From the NCBI GenBank assembly GCA_030522415.1, contig CM060121.1, forward strand, positions 2,792,976-2,856,975: 64,000 nucleotides of DNA, given 5' to 3'. The DNA comes from Channallabes apus. Taxonomy: Eukaryota > Chordata > Actinopteri > Siluriformes > Clariidae. Shown here piece after piece: positions 24,468-36,317 of this stretch. Numbering within the stretch: the stretch's first letter is position 1; the number at the start of each line of letters is the position of its first letter. A model generated the notes under the pieces. It was not told the DNA's origin, searched no databases, and saw only the letters and a program-made list of their open reading frames with translations. Position numbers and translations under genes: made by a program.

Positions 24468-24853
24468 TCCCTTGTAGTGATGGGTCGTTCATGAACGATT
24501 TGTTCTTTTTAAACGAATCTTTAACGTGACTTAGAAGAACGAGTACTTTCGGAGAGCGATTCGTAATTTTTTACTGAGCGCGCATGCGCAAATCATCGCA
24601 AAACCTCCGTAGGTTATGTTCAGGAAGCAGAAATTAGCGATTCTTACTAAATGACTCTTCTACTCCTTGTAGTTCGTTCTTTTGTCACGTGACTCCCATA
24701 AACGCTATGCGGTGGAATAGATTCAAAAGAACGAAGGACTCAGACTGGAAGATATGAGAGGTGAGCTACTCATTCTGTTCATTATAATATGTCCTTAGCT
24801 GCATTGTAATGTTTTCATTACTGGAACTATAGGCAAAATTTGTGTATGTAGAT

Positions 24854-25970
24854 TAGGGTTGGGTATCGTTTGGGTTTTTTTTTCGATACCGGTGCCAAAT
24901 CGATACTTTGAAAACGGTACCGGTGCCAAAACGGTGCCTGAACCGATACTTTTAAGCCAAAAAATTATAGTGGATGACTCAAGAATTAATTTTTATTGAA
25001 CAAAAAATTTTATGCTTAAAATTTAACAATATATTAAAAGTTTAAAGTATATATGAATATGTAAGCTTCAAAGTTTAGCAATTCTTTTGCAGAAATATCA
25101 CCATATTTGCCTTTTCTGTCAAAATACGACTCCTTTCCTGACTTATTGCCCTGCACAGGACATGTATAGCCTTCTTTACAATGGTAAATGTGGTCACTGT
25201 TGTAGTACTACTAGTACAGGCTGGAAAGCCATAATTATAAACAGAATCCATGTTACATTAGTTTTTTACAAATCGTTTGACTATTTGTTAGCATGAATGC
25301 AAGATTTGCATTTTGCTATTAACATTACATTATCCTACTACTAACCTGCGGAAAGTCTGCTGTCGGCATCATAATCAGTGACTCCTTTTTGCTACGGTTG
25401 GTATGACTGGGACTGAGGGTCGTCCACACTGATAGCGCCAGCTGTTGTCCACAAGCTGTTAAACACGGTGCCTCCCTCTGCTTTTAACTTTATTCCGTCT
25501 GCCCTCGAATGTTTCATTAGATTTGACGTGTTTCCGCCTTTACACGCAACTGCTGTAAAACATTTGCTGCACGTCGCGGTGCCGGAATCCTTTCTTGTGA
25601 AATACAGCCACACTTTCGACGGTTTAGTTTTAGGCATTTTAACGAGAGTTGTTTAATTTAGCATGCTAAGCTATCGGTAGACCGCCTGCTGCCGTCAGAG
25701 CGAGTGTAACGTTAGTTGCTGCATTCACGCGCATGTCGGATGGTCTCTCATTTACGGATGATTTGTGCTTTAAATTTTTTTATTTAATCTAATAAACGAT
25801 TAATCTACAAAAATATATGAATCTAGAGTACAAATATTTCAATCGACAGTTCAGGCATTTAAGTGGCACCGAAATGAGGCACCGAAATTCGCATTCTGTT
25901 TCGGTCCGGTACATACCGGTTCTATAGGTACCGGTGCCGTATTGGCACCGGGTTTCGGTACCCAACCCTA
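24854..25970 (-). mobile_element. hAT-type element (inner, younger)
   Basis: Terminal inverted repeats are TAGGGTTGGGTATCG and the reverse complement of CGGTACCCAACCCTA. The 8-bp target duplication ATGTAGAT lies at 24846-24853 and 25971-25978, inside the outer hAT element. The subterminal regions repeat CGATACCGGTGCC-type motifs in both orientations. It is 1117 bp long and carries only the amino-terminal BED-finger part of a transposase on the minus strand, so it cannot move on its own. Confidence 0.93.
25392..25637 (-). pseudogene. BED zinc-finger fragment of a hAT transposase
   Basis: This 81-residue frame starts MPKTKPSKVW. It has the BED pattern of aromatic residues (VWLYF) followed by C-x2-C (CSKC), a GGNTSNL stretch and a His (LMKH). 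BED fingers are the DNA-binding amino-terminal domain of many hAT transposases and of domesticated ZBED genes. The second zinc-binding His of the usual H-x3-H pair is replaced by Asp (KHSRAD). The frame stops before any dimerisation or RNase-H-like catalytic domain, so it is a relic. Confidence 0.8.
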
Positions 25971-26141
25971 ATGTAGATGTATTGGTAGTCTGTTGATTGA
26001 AATTGCAACATTTTATTTTATTTCTGATCAAAAGAACGAAATGAACTAAATGACTCAAAGAAAATATTTGTTTATTTTGATGAACGAGATTCAAAGAACG
26101 AGTCACTAAAATGATTCAAACTTCCCATCACTACTCCCTTG

Positions 26142-27360
26142 ATTTTGAGATGCATCGCTATTTTTTATACGTAAAAATAAATAAATAAATAAATAAGCCT
26201 GGTGAGAGTGTGATCAAAGCGAGACGCAGGAATAACTTAGCTACAGTTGACAGTGTAACTAACACCTATTCATTGGGATGTCACTACGTTGTTGCTAGGT
26301 CAATAGAGTTCCTCCTTCTTCCGCAGAAGTAGTAACTGTGTGATAAGCGTCTAGTAAGAGTATAGTCTGATCCGTTATAGTCAGGGCTCGTTTCGATATC
26401 ACTGGACGTTGTAAGAGACTGTGATAGGAAATTAGTGACAGAGACTTGGAATGTAAGATGACCTTGATAAATGCACATTTTCCCATTTTGACTCCATTCC
26501 TGCTGCGTTCAATATTTTTAGGACACTGTGGGAACCGCATGGTCTTTGTCCCCCAGGGTAAAAGGAGTAAGAAAGACAATATACAATAGCTTGGACACAC
26601 AATCATAGCACTGCATTAGGTATTTATATACATGTCATACAGTAATGATAATGTTTTAATGCAAGTCTAGAATCCACCGAAAAGTATGTCATTCTTCATA
26701 AACGTTTTATTAAAAGTTTATAGTTACTGTATGAATGTGTTAATTTGATTATCAGCACATATTTGAAAAAAAAGAAAAGAAGTGACCTTTTTATTCAAAA
26801 ATACTGATTGAAGCTTGCCAGGTTTATAAGATGTTTAATTGAAAATCATATTTTTACGATGTTATCTATCACGGGAAAAGCGTAACATTAACATAATGTA
26901 AAGCATTTCAGGTTTCCTTATCAGAGAACCCCACTGTACCAATCCATCGTCACACCACCAACAGAAACACAATCCTGATAAACGACTAACAGTTGTGTTT
27001 AGTCTAATCGCCACTTAACTGATAACATTTGTCAAACTTTCAAAACTTCATTATTTCCTCATTTATCATTGCGCGATGAAGCCTGGCCGTAATCAGAGCT
27101 TCTCCTCGCCCGGCAGAGCGAAAATCTAGTCTAATAACTGAACAAGAACGAGTGCAAATTTTCGCTTCGTGCAATCCAATTGCATTTTTTCTTTTCTTTT
27201 TTTTCCTGCAGTCTGTTGCAACAATGTTGGTGTCCTTGACGATAAAACAGTTTGGACTATTGCCTGTCCTGTTGTTTTTGCTGCTAAAAGTTTATGTTTG
27301 TCCTTGGCTTTAGCAGATTATGCGAATTGGTTTTGCCATGGTATTGACTGAGAAATTTCA
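26142..27360. other. single-copy DNA, no gene seen
   Basis: An (AAAT)n tract sits at about 26176-26196. Short overlapping frames on the minus strand (26284-26606) show no domain. Confidence 0.45.
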
Positions 27361-27364
27361 ATTA

Positions 27365-28245
27365 TATCTTTTCAGTTGAAACGGCTTTATGTCCTGTCTT
27401 GGGCTCAGTTAGTATTGGTTCTGGGCTCATCTTTGTTGGTACTGATCTTGGCCTTTCTTGGTCTCAGTCGATACAGGTCCTGGGCTTGTCTTGGTCACAG
27501 TTGGTATGGGTTTGGACCTCACCTTAGGTTGTACAGGCCTTGTCTTGGTTGGTACACATCTTGGCTTTGTCTTGGTCTCAGTTCGTACCTGTTCTTGGTC
27601 TTGGTCATGGTTTGTGATGCCCTCAGGTCTTGTCCTTATCTTGGTGTTAATTGGTACAGGTTCTGACCTTATCTTAACTGGTACAGGCCTTGTCCTAGTC
27701 ATGGGTGGCATGGGTTCTGAGCTCGTCTTGGTCGACACAGCCTTGTCTTGATCTCAGCTAGAATGGCTTCTGGACAGGTCATGGTCTTGTCTTAGTCTTA
27801 GATGGTACAGGTTTGGGGTTTTCATCAACTGGTATTGGTCTTGGTGATTTTTAATGGGTTTGCCTTGCCTTGTCCAGTATAGGATTTTGTTTTGCCGTGT
27901 TCTTGGCATAGGTCTCATTTTGATCTCAATTAGTTTTGGTCTTGGTTTTTGGATCTTGCCTCCTAAATGTGTTGGGCTTGTATCGGTTGTATAGGTAAGG
28001 AGGTTGGTCTTCTCTTGGTCTCAGATGGTATTGTTATTAGTTTGACTTGGTGTTGGGTGATATGGGTCTTGCCTTGGGCTTTAATGTGTCAAACATCTCT
28101 TGGTCTCAGTTTGGAATGGTGTTGGAATTTTATGGATTCACTAGAAAAGTCTCATTTTTGTCTTGGTCTCAATTGGTCTACATGTTTATATTAATCCTTG
28201 AATGAGTTGTGTCTTGGTTGTGGTTTGACTAAGACTAATTCCACT
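27365..28245. repeat. G/T-rich degenerate tandem repeat
   Basis: Variants of CTTGTCTTGGTCTCAGTTGG plus TACAGG recur about every 35-60 bp for roughly 880 bp. The plus strand is strongly G/T-rich and C/A-poor. This leaves 96-103-codon frames full of Leu/Gly/Val on the plus strand and Thr/Lys/Pro on the minus strand. These are repeat artefacts rather than genes. Confidence 0.75.
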
Positions 28246-29262
28246 GACGAAGATGGTCTCGACTCCAACAATGGAAGGCGATTTTTAGCGCCTTTCTTCC
28301 ACTGAGGCACTAAAAATGGAGTGTGAGAGCTGGCCGAAATGATAGACCTATCGACCGTACTTAATTTCTTGTCACTTCATTCATGTTAAATCAACAGAAA
28401 TCTTTTATTAGATCAGTTCAATATTGTCAGTGTTAATATTAAACTGTGGATTATGTTGGTATAACATATCAAAAACACACATATCCATGAGAAAGAATGA
28501 TAAATTTTGAGCTGATGGTTAGTGATACGGGTGTTAAAGCCCACACACGACACTTGTGTTTTTTAATAGACTGCGAACGCCAGTAAGACTCTTACACAGT
28601 GTTTCCAGTAAAAGCTCCTCACAGTAGTAAGCTATAATAATTTGCCACTCAGCATGTACATGATTGCCTGTTTGTTAAATCACCTTTTCTTCATTCAAGC
28701 AAGCGAGAGCCACTATTAGGTAAAATCTGTGTTCCCATGCAGAAAAAAAATGACTCTATGCAGCTCATTTTCTCTATTGCTGCTTACAAGTATCAATGTC
28801 ATTTCGCCCTGAAACGCGGCGGCAATGACACACAAGTAAGCGCAAGGCAGGGCGCGATTAGAAAGGAGATAAAGCCCTAATCTATCCACCGTCCCAAGGG
28901 GGGGGAAGTGTAATGTTTCAGTGGCGCTCGCTGAGCACTCGCCTCGTCTAGGACAAATCCTGTAGAAGTGGAGAGAAGCGACTCGGAGCACACTCCACGC
29001 CCGCTGAGACTCGTCGATGTTCGAGACAGAGTCGACATGAAACTCGATGTGCTTGGCTCAGTTTCCCTTCTGAACCGTAAACTTTTATTTATTTATTTAT
29101 TTTTAATAAAATCATATTGATTGTAACAAGTGACATGTCAGGCTGCTTTGTTCTTACAGGATGATGTAATTAAAAAAACAAAACAAACAACTCCTTAGTT
29201 TGAATGGATAAAAGTTTTGCTAATCAATAAGGTGAAGGAAATAAACAGTACATGTTATATAA
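28246..29262. other. single-copy DNA, possible conserved non-coding island
   Basis: 28790-29010 is complex and GC-richer (CGGCGGCAATGACACACAAG, then GATTAG and CTAATC as an inverted pair). The rest is AT-rich with a (TTTA)n tract at about 29085-29103. No gene was recognised. Confidence 0.4.
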
Positions 29263-29264
29263 TA

Positions 29265-30082
29265 CACTGCCTGGCCAAAGGAAGTCGCCATTTTAGGAAG
29301 GTCAAATTATTTGGCTAGATCAAGCAAAGAAAACAACTAAGGAGAATCGAAATGACTGGAACTGGGTAACGAACCCTCTGTCATGTTATCAAAAGCTGGA
29401 GAGATCGAGCTGAACCGTCAACTTTGTGGTCGGAAAAAAGTCATGAATGGAGATCAATTAAACGCTTGGTGAAGTTGCATGGAAAAGATAAAAATCAACA
29501 GTAAAAACAAGAGCTATGTTTCATAGTGAAAGTAAGATGTGATGAGATCTCACAGGATTGGGACTAAACAGCTGTGTGTCCATTAGAAAGCCACATGTTA
29601 GTGAGACCCATCAGAAAAAAAGGCTTCAGTTTGCTAGAGAGCATAAATATCGGACTTTGGAGCGATGTTAAAAGGTCATGTGACCTGATGAGTCCAGATT
29701 GATCCTATTCCAGAGTCATGGGCGTGTCAGGGTAAGAAGGGAAGCGCATGAAGCGATGCACCCATCATGCATAGTGCTTGTATAGTACAAGCCTCTGGTG
29801 TTATGATCTGGGGTTGCTTCAGTCGGTCAGGTCGAGACTCCTTATGGGGCAATAAAACAAAGTCAGCTGACGACCTGAACGTACTGAATGACTGAAGGTT
29901 ATCACATTTATGGTGTTTTTCTTCTTCCCTGATGGCACAGCCGTATTCCAGGATCAAGAGGATTCGAAGAGTGACTCTGGGAGCACAAGTAGTCACAATG
30001 AACTAGATACCAAAGAGTGTGTGTAAACAGGACTGAATGAAATCTCAGTGTGTGATTTATTTTTTTCTTTGGCCAGGCAGTT
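29265..30082 (+). mobile_element. decayed Tc1-like element
   Basis: The left end, CACTGCCTGGCCAAAG, follows TA at 29263-29264. The right end is the inverted CTTTGGCCAGGCAGTTT, followed by TA at 30083-30084. At about 818 bp it is roughly half the length of an intact Tc1. The middle (29680-29850) still translates in pieces to transposase text. Examples are GGTTCAT-type phrases around ATGAGTCCAGATTGATCC and the motif (V)MIWGCFS at about 29797-29820. Stops and frameshifts are everywhere. Confidence 0.88.
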
Positions 30083-30084
30083 TA

Positions 30085-32090
30085 TAATCTATAATGCAGT
30101 GGATTACCAACATTATAAATATAACATTGAATTTTTATTTTATATGATTATTATTTTAGGAAATCTTAATTATTTAATACTCAGTGCCTTATTAGAGGGG
30201 AAGTTTAATTTAATCCTAATTAAATCCTTAAATAAATAAATATTTTTTAAATATAAAAAACACCTATGCTAAGCATATTGTGAGTATTGTTACTCCAGGT
30301 GTAATAAATGCTATTTTATTTATTATTTTATCTTTTTTTATGACTGTTATCCACCTGTTGTCATTTTTGTACATGTTTTTATGAAATCTTTTTTTTTCTA
30401 TTCATTTTTTCTTAAATAACATCACTGATACTGACATGCTGGCAGCACAATCTTACTGAGAAATAGTTTATATTGAATACCTTTTCCCAATTTCAATTCA
30501 ACTGTTCAAACTGGATTTTTTTCCCCCCATATTCTCTTTTAGTAAGAAATGACCTCTGCCTGCCTCCTCCTTCAAAAATAGCAAAGCAGAGCTACAGGAA
30601 GCTGAACTGAACATGTGTTCATGTTTTTTTTTTTTACTCTCCTAATTTCTTTTCTTTTGTGTCCTTAGGGGCGAACCTGAACAACTTGTGTTTGAGTATT
30701 CACGCACTGTAGTAACACCAACAAGGACGATATTCGACTGCGCTTCCTCTCGCTTTATTTTCCTTTTCCATTTCTTCTGGCGTGTGATATAATTTCCTCC
30801 GTGCGATTTAATATGCGGATCCAATCGCATTTTAAAAACCCAGTAACATGAGACACTTGCATTAAACCTACTAGGAGAAGGGAAAAAAAAAAACATAGCT
30901 ATAACTCAGAAAAAAAAAGAAAAAAAAAAACGATAAGCGTGAAATTAAAGGGCGGCTTTGAAGGTGGCCTATTTTTCCGTTTTTACCCTCGCAGGGGCAC
31001 GGATCGGACGTTTACAACGTGCTGTGACTTTTGACTGTGTGCACCTCTCGTGATTGCCACCCGGAGCTATTTTCTAAAACACAATGGTCTGAGAACCTTA
31101 ATTATTTTTGGCCTTGAACGCCTAATATGCTTTTAATTGCTCTCGGTTTCCCAAGGACACATTTATCTCCCCGACCGTCCTCCGTGTAACGCGTCCGTCA
31201 TTTCGCAGGGGTTAAGTGACCGGATTTGGGCTTCTGAAATCCCATTTCAAGCACGAGCTGCGAGGAACATGACGGCTGGGTTTTAATAGCAAATGAACGA
31301 ACAGGAAACAGCTAGCATGAATCCTCAAAGAGTCAAGAGCAGCGCAACCTTACGCGTTAAAACTGAGGGGGAAAAAACGTGTGTAATGAAACGTATTCTT
31401 GTTATCAGTTACATCTTTATCTCAGAGCACTGACACTGGAGACTCCTTACTTAAATGAAACCTGTACAGCACCAGTAATTAAACCGCACATCTCACTGCT
31501 GACGGCTACGGAGAGAGCTACGACTGACCAGTCCCTCACTTCACTACTTGCTAATTATAATTTTATGAAAAAAAGATAACATTAGAACGAGCGCATTAAT
31601 ATAAACGACACAGAAAACATTCCATGATTAAAAAAAAACGCAAAAATGAAATCCGTCCAGCTGCTTCGTTTTAACCTTCCACTTTCTCTCTCTCGTGCGG
31701 CTTTGAACCGTTCACGCTTTTTTTTTTCTTTTGAGTGCGGAAAGACAGAAAAAAGTCATTTTGAGCCTTTAATGTTTTTTTTTTAAGACTCTTCACTGGA
31801 TCACCTTAGCTTTTGTGTGTCTATCTTATGAATCATCCTTGAAAAGCATTTACTCCTGAAAAGCAGAGGAAGGAAAAACTTGCGCGGATGATGTCCTTCA
31901 AGTAACATATAATACTAAATTGAATCGGAGGCTGAACTTGAAGAAGAATAGTAGCAATAGTTGTGAGCTGTGAACTGCAGAGTGGCCTGGAAAGGGGAGG
32001 ACAGTGCGTGGAAAATATCCCCAAAAATATTTGCATGAGAACAACTTTGAGATTAAATCAATCAATAATAATAATAAATGATTGAGTTAT
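30085..32090. other. single-copy DNA, possible conserved non-coding island
   Basis: 30090-30420 is AT-rich. 30950-31260 is complex sequence with TTAATTATTTTTGGCC and AATATGCTTTTAATTGC, motifs compatible with homeodomain or POU binding, though this is only suggestive. No exon was recognised. The short dispersed motif TGACACTGGAGACTCCTT occurs at 31431-31448. Confidence 0.4.
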
Positions 32091-32660
32091 ACACGGGGTG
32101 TTCAAGGCACTTTTAATTGTGCAGAATAATAGAACTATCTTTATTTCTCTCTATATAATCTGCTGATACACTAATAAGACACCATCAAGGTAGAAAGTTT
32201 TCTCAGTATGAAAGAGCCATGATCAGACTGCCTGCTTCATGTCTGAAACGCCGGCCTCCCAGGAACTCCTTGAGGAAATGGCTTGGAGAGAGGTCAGGAC
32301 TGTATGGGGGATGGGGCAGTAACAAGCAGACGAGTTCCTGTAGTGTGCAAGTGGTGCTGGGGAATGTTGGGTTCACACAGACAGATGCGTCTCTTTCTTC
32401 TGCAAGTTGGTAACAAATTATCCATTTATTTTAAAGGATCAGTTGTTCCATTTACATTACGCCATTTGGCGGTTCCACTCGCTCAATGTTCCCGGAAACG
32501 ACCGCAACGCATTCCGATCCATCTCGGCCGGGATGGACATTCATAGGACGGCCTTCTTTAAAACGTTTGCATCGTTCAAATACTTCGACTAAGAGTCTCA
32601 TCACCGCACTGAAAATGTCGATCACTTTTTACAGCTTCATTCTGACTTTTCATAATTTCA
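32091..32660 (-). mobile_element. mariner relic, internally deleted, copy 1
   Basis: Read on the minus strand, 32640-32465 gives mariner amino-terminal text (FERCKRFKEGR followed by NIERVE). 32430-32340 gives the start of the catalytic half (QLAEERDASV). 32335-32240 gives PHPPYSPDLSPSHF and KEFLGGRRF, the segment carrying the last Asp of the DD34D triad. The part holding the first two catalytic residues is absent. The frames are interrupted. It is closely related to the copy at 41480-41915. Confidence 0.78.
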
Positions 32661-32874
32661 AGTCCTTGAACACTTTGTATGTTGCAATTACGCAAACATA
32701 ACTCAACATAAGGTTTGTACTAAAACATCGCAATTGTAGGTGATGCTAACTCGTTGACTTGAGCTACAAGTTTACAAATGAGGAATACATTTTTTTTTTA
32801 AAACAAGCAAGCAAGCAAAAAAAAAAAAACGATCATTTAAGAATGACTTCTCAAAAAAAATTTAACAATTCGCA

Positions 32875-33150
32875 ATTCATCCATTCATCTAGGAACCTCT
32901 GTAGTATAATTAGGGACCGTGGAGGCCAATAGTGACTATTGTTCCCATTTTACGACTGTGGTACGACCTTCACTCAACATTTACACACACATTCACACAC
33001 TATGGGCATTTTGGGAACGCCAATAAGATTAATAATCTGCAGGTCTTTGGACTATGGGAGGAAAACGGAGAACCCGGGAAACCCACCAAGCACGGGGGGA
33101 GAACATGCAAACTTCATGCACACAAACAGACCCCCAGACGGGAACTGAAA
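32875..33150 (-). mobile_element. SINE family A copy, partial
   Basis: In minus orientation it contains CCATAGTCCAAAGACCTGC, AACCCACCAAGCACGGGG-type text and GCATGAAGTTTGCATGTTC. It is bounded on the left by ATTCATCCATTCATC, the family's 3' tail. The tRNA-like head is missing, so it is truncated at the 5' end. Confidence 0.7.
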
Positions 33151-33540
33151 AATCGCAGTTGTCTAATATCAATCATATGACTATAAAAAAAAAAAAGTCA
33201 CAGTTGCAAAAAAGAAAAAGTAAGTGACAAAGATGTAACTAAGTGACGTGAAATGATTACTGCAAGCTAGAAAGTAATAACTACAAAGTATAAAAGATAC
33301 ATTATTATATAAAAAACACAGTTTTTAAAATTTGCAGTTACAAAAAAGTCTCAGCTGTGGGATATTAACTCGCAATTGTGAGGAACAAAATAAAAAAACA
33401 TGCATGATAATAACCCGGAACCAGCGAGACGGCTGTGTCAAAATAAACTCTGTACACTTTTTGTTGTTGTTGTTGTTGTTGTCATAATTAAAGGATATTA
33501 AGTCACAATTGTGGAACGTAAAAAGTCACAACAATTGCTG
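33150..33540. repeat. degenerate AAGTCACAATTGTG repeat field
   Basis: Phrases such as AAAAAGTCACAGTTGC, TTGCAGTTACAAAAAAGTC, AACTCGCAATTGTGAGG and AAGTCACAATTGTGG recur. The same phrases also appear left of the SINE (CAATTCGCAATTCATCC at about 32866). A (TTG)n tract lies at about 33463-33482. Confidence 0.5.
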
Positions 33541-35730
33541 TTGTGGGACCCCGGCGTACACCTCGAACCGTGTCTCCATTCTTCCCTTTCACGCTGCACA
33601 TTTGGGACATTAAAAAAACACCACAGTCTGAAATAAAATTCTCTATTGTCATTAAAAATAGCAGCTCTTCCGGATTTTTTGGAGGAAAGTCACGTTTCCG
33701 AGTGATTGGCACGAGCTGCCGTGGCTTCATTGTCAGCGCAGACCGGGCTTATCCGAAACGGATGCTTTTTCCCCGTGTCGTGTTGGTGTCGCGCCAAAGC
33801 TCGTCTGACAAACCACAATTTCCAGACTTAGGTTCCAGATCAATGCGAGAGGCCACGGCTGACTGTTCTAAATAGCTCCCGTAGTCGGAGATTAAAATAT
33901 CTCAATTATGGAAAGAATTAACAAACAAATGCGTATTCTAATTAAGCGTGTTTATCTCCCGACAAGCAAATGTTCATTTTTACCTCCCTCCTCCCTCAAT
34001 CCCTCTCTCACTCTTTCTCTCTCACTCTCTCTGGCTCAGGAAAGTCTTCTCAAAGCTCTCTTATCTGCACAGATACACACCCGGGCCTGCTTGCAACAGC
34101 ACAGGACGACCTCTGATACGCAAATAGAATAATAAAAAAAAAAGAAATCGACAGCATGTAGAGGGTAGAAATGTGTATTTAATGTTAAACCCCGGTGGAT
34201 TTAGCGTGATTCCATCCTGACAGCTCACACATGCTCTATCACTGTATAATGGGAATTCTATAAGCCCCAATAATTAAAAGTGATAATTATGTAAATGAGG
34301 GACAGCAATCAACTCAGCCTTAAGCTGCCCCGAAATGACTGACAGTAACTTTACTAAATCATTTTGTAGTGTTTAATGCGACGATTTTGTACAGTACGCT
34401 AAGCGACCGCGCAGTGCTTAACAAGCAGCATTTGGTATTGTATATAAACTATAACGGATTACCGCGATCACAGCTAAGAACGTCACGTTCTCATGATTCG
34501 TTTGCATATGATTTACATGCTGGCTATATGATTGGACCCAATGAAAACACAAATGTAAACGCACGCATTATGCTATGCATCAACCCGTAGCGTTAACTTA
34601 GCTAAGAACTTAACGAAATTAATGAAAGCAGGAATCCATAGTGGAAAAATTCTCCATAGCCGAGTTAGAAACGATCTCGAGCGTGAGGTTTTGTAGCAAA
34701 TCGGACAATTCGGCGGGAAGCTACTCTTAGTACGTTACGTCGTTCAAGGTTAAATATTTTGCTTCCCTTCTCGATATTTTGCATATTTTATTCGGTAATT
34801 GCATAAACCAACTTATGAATATTAAACAATGTGTCAGCTTATGAATATTAATTAGCATCGAAAGGACTGTGATGTCATAGGGCAGGAAAAATGAGACTGT
34901 CTGCAATTAAATTATCTTAAGATATAATTAATATCCTGAGATACAGTGAAATTACCATCATTATTAAGCGATGAAAAACCTAAATAATCTAGTTTTCAAA
35001 ATGTAGAATCAATCGGAAATAAAGAATAATAATTCATAAACACAATTCATCTTTCTCATGTTACTAATGCATTTTTATACATCATCTCATCATTATCTCT
35101 GTAGCTGTCTCACACACACACACACACACAAACCCATCCTCCAACACCACACAAATCTGATCAGATGTTTAGAAGATTGCCCTTTTTTTTTTGCTTTTTT
35201 GTTTTTCTTCCGATGTCAGATAAGAAGGCACCTCATACCTAGCGATTGCCTCTCAAGTGAACCGTGCACCTTGAGAAAATGCCCATTTATCAGAAACAAA
35301 TGAGATGTCAGAGGTCAGGACAGCGCCGGGGTCCTCCATCCTCCACCGGCACGCTATTTGTCACACCAAATGAGCATAACAGCAGGCGAGAGCGAAGAAC
35401 GCGACGCTCGAGGCCCCTCCAATTAGTCAACTGATGAGATGCTAGTGCTACGGCTGCCAGCGAGACGCCGCTTTCTCCCAAATGTCAACAGCCGGCATGA
35501 TCGGAGACGCTACTTTAATTGAAAAAAAAAAGAGGCATGACAGAGGGGCTGGATTATATATGGATCGGACCTGCAGGTTACATTTGACCTACCGCTATAT
35601 GTGTATATTTAAGCTAAGCTATATAAATAACATTATGACCCTTACAGGTCCTGAATACACCAAAAAGTACACTTAGCTAAAGGGTTAATACATAAGGTTG
35701 TAGAAAGTCATTTTATAGTCACATGATATC
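33541..35730. other. single-copy DNA, no gene seen
   Basis: 33541-33880 has opposing frames of 75 and 110 codons without a domain. 34000-34040 is CT-rich. 34860-35060 is AT-rich. A (CA)n tract lies at 35110-35130. 35280-35520 is complex and could be conserved. Confidence 0.4.
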
Positions 35731-35733
35731 AAA

Positions 35734-36309
35734 TCTGTACGTATATTAAAACTGTAAAGTGGGCGTGTCTGTACATTGAAGATATTTGAGAAAAAAAATT
35801 TGGGGGACGTAAGACGAGTAACAGAACACATCGGTATGGCTTGTGGAATATTTGTCTGTTTGTTTGTACACACATCACGTAAAAACTACTGAATGAATTT
35901 GAATGGGTTTTCATGCAGGTGTATTTGGCCGAGCTTGAGGTAACATATAGGCTTTGTTTCAATGCAATCGGCGCATGGGGATAGAAGATACGCTACTTTG
36001 AAATTTAAATAAAAAAACGCTCTTATATCATAAAAAAAAAAAATCAACCTTGAAAAAAATCATGAGTTTTCACCTTAAAATTCAACAGATGGCGCTGTAC
36101 GTTTTTATTATTATTATTCGCTTACGAGTGTGAGATTGAAATCAACTTAATAATAAACACGCAATTTCACACCTTCATTCGGCGCATTTCACGGTAACAC
36201 ATAAAAATTGTAGTTCGTTCCAAAATTCAACAGCGCTGTACATCTTTTAATACACGCTCATGAGCTTGTGATTAAATTCCACGCAAAACAAAGTAGCAGG
36301 CACATCTAG
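35734..36309. mobile_element. possible non-autonomous Helitron
   Basis: The interval begins TCTGTACGTATATTAAAAC after A and ends CATCTAG before T. This matches the A|TC...CTRR|T rule of Helitrons. The body contains GTAAAAACTACTGAATG, GGTAACATATAGGCTTTG and two AACAG(...)GCGCTGTAC phrases, which read like repeat DNA. No convincing GC-rich hairpin was found just before CTAG, and no helicase or Rep frame exists, so the call is tentative. Confidence 0.38.
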
Positions 36310-36317
36310 TTATATCA

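Larger units (their letters stand above)
24476..26133. mobile_element. hAT-type element (outer), split by a second hAT
   Basis: Termini are TAGTGATGGGTCGTTC on the left and the inverted TTCCCATCACTA on the right. The 8-bp target duplication CTCCCTTG lies at 24468-24475 and 26134-26141. Removing the inner insertion and its duplication leaves about 533 bp with no open frame, so this is a non-autonomous (MITE-like) copy. Internal text is rich in GAACGA/TCGTTC motifs. Confidence 0.9.

Noticed and set aside
27376..27751. Leu/Val/Gly-rich plus-strand frames that look like membrane segments
   Set aside because: They are products of the G/T-rich degenerate tandem repeat, and similar frames are open on the other strand.
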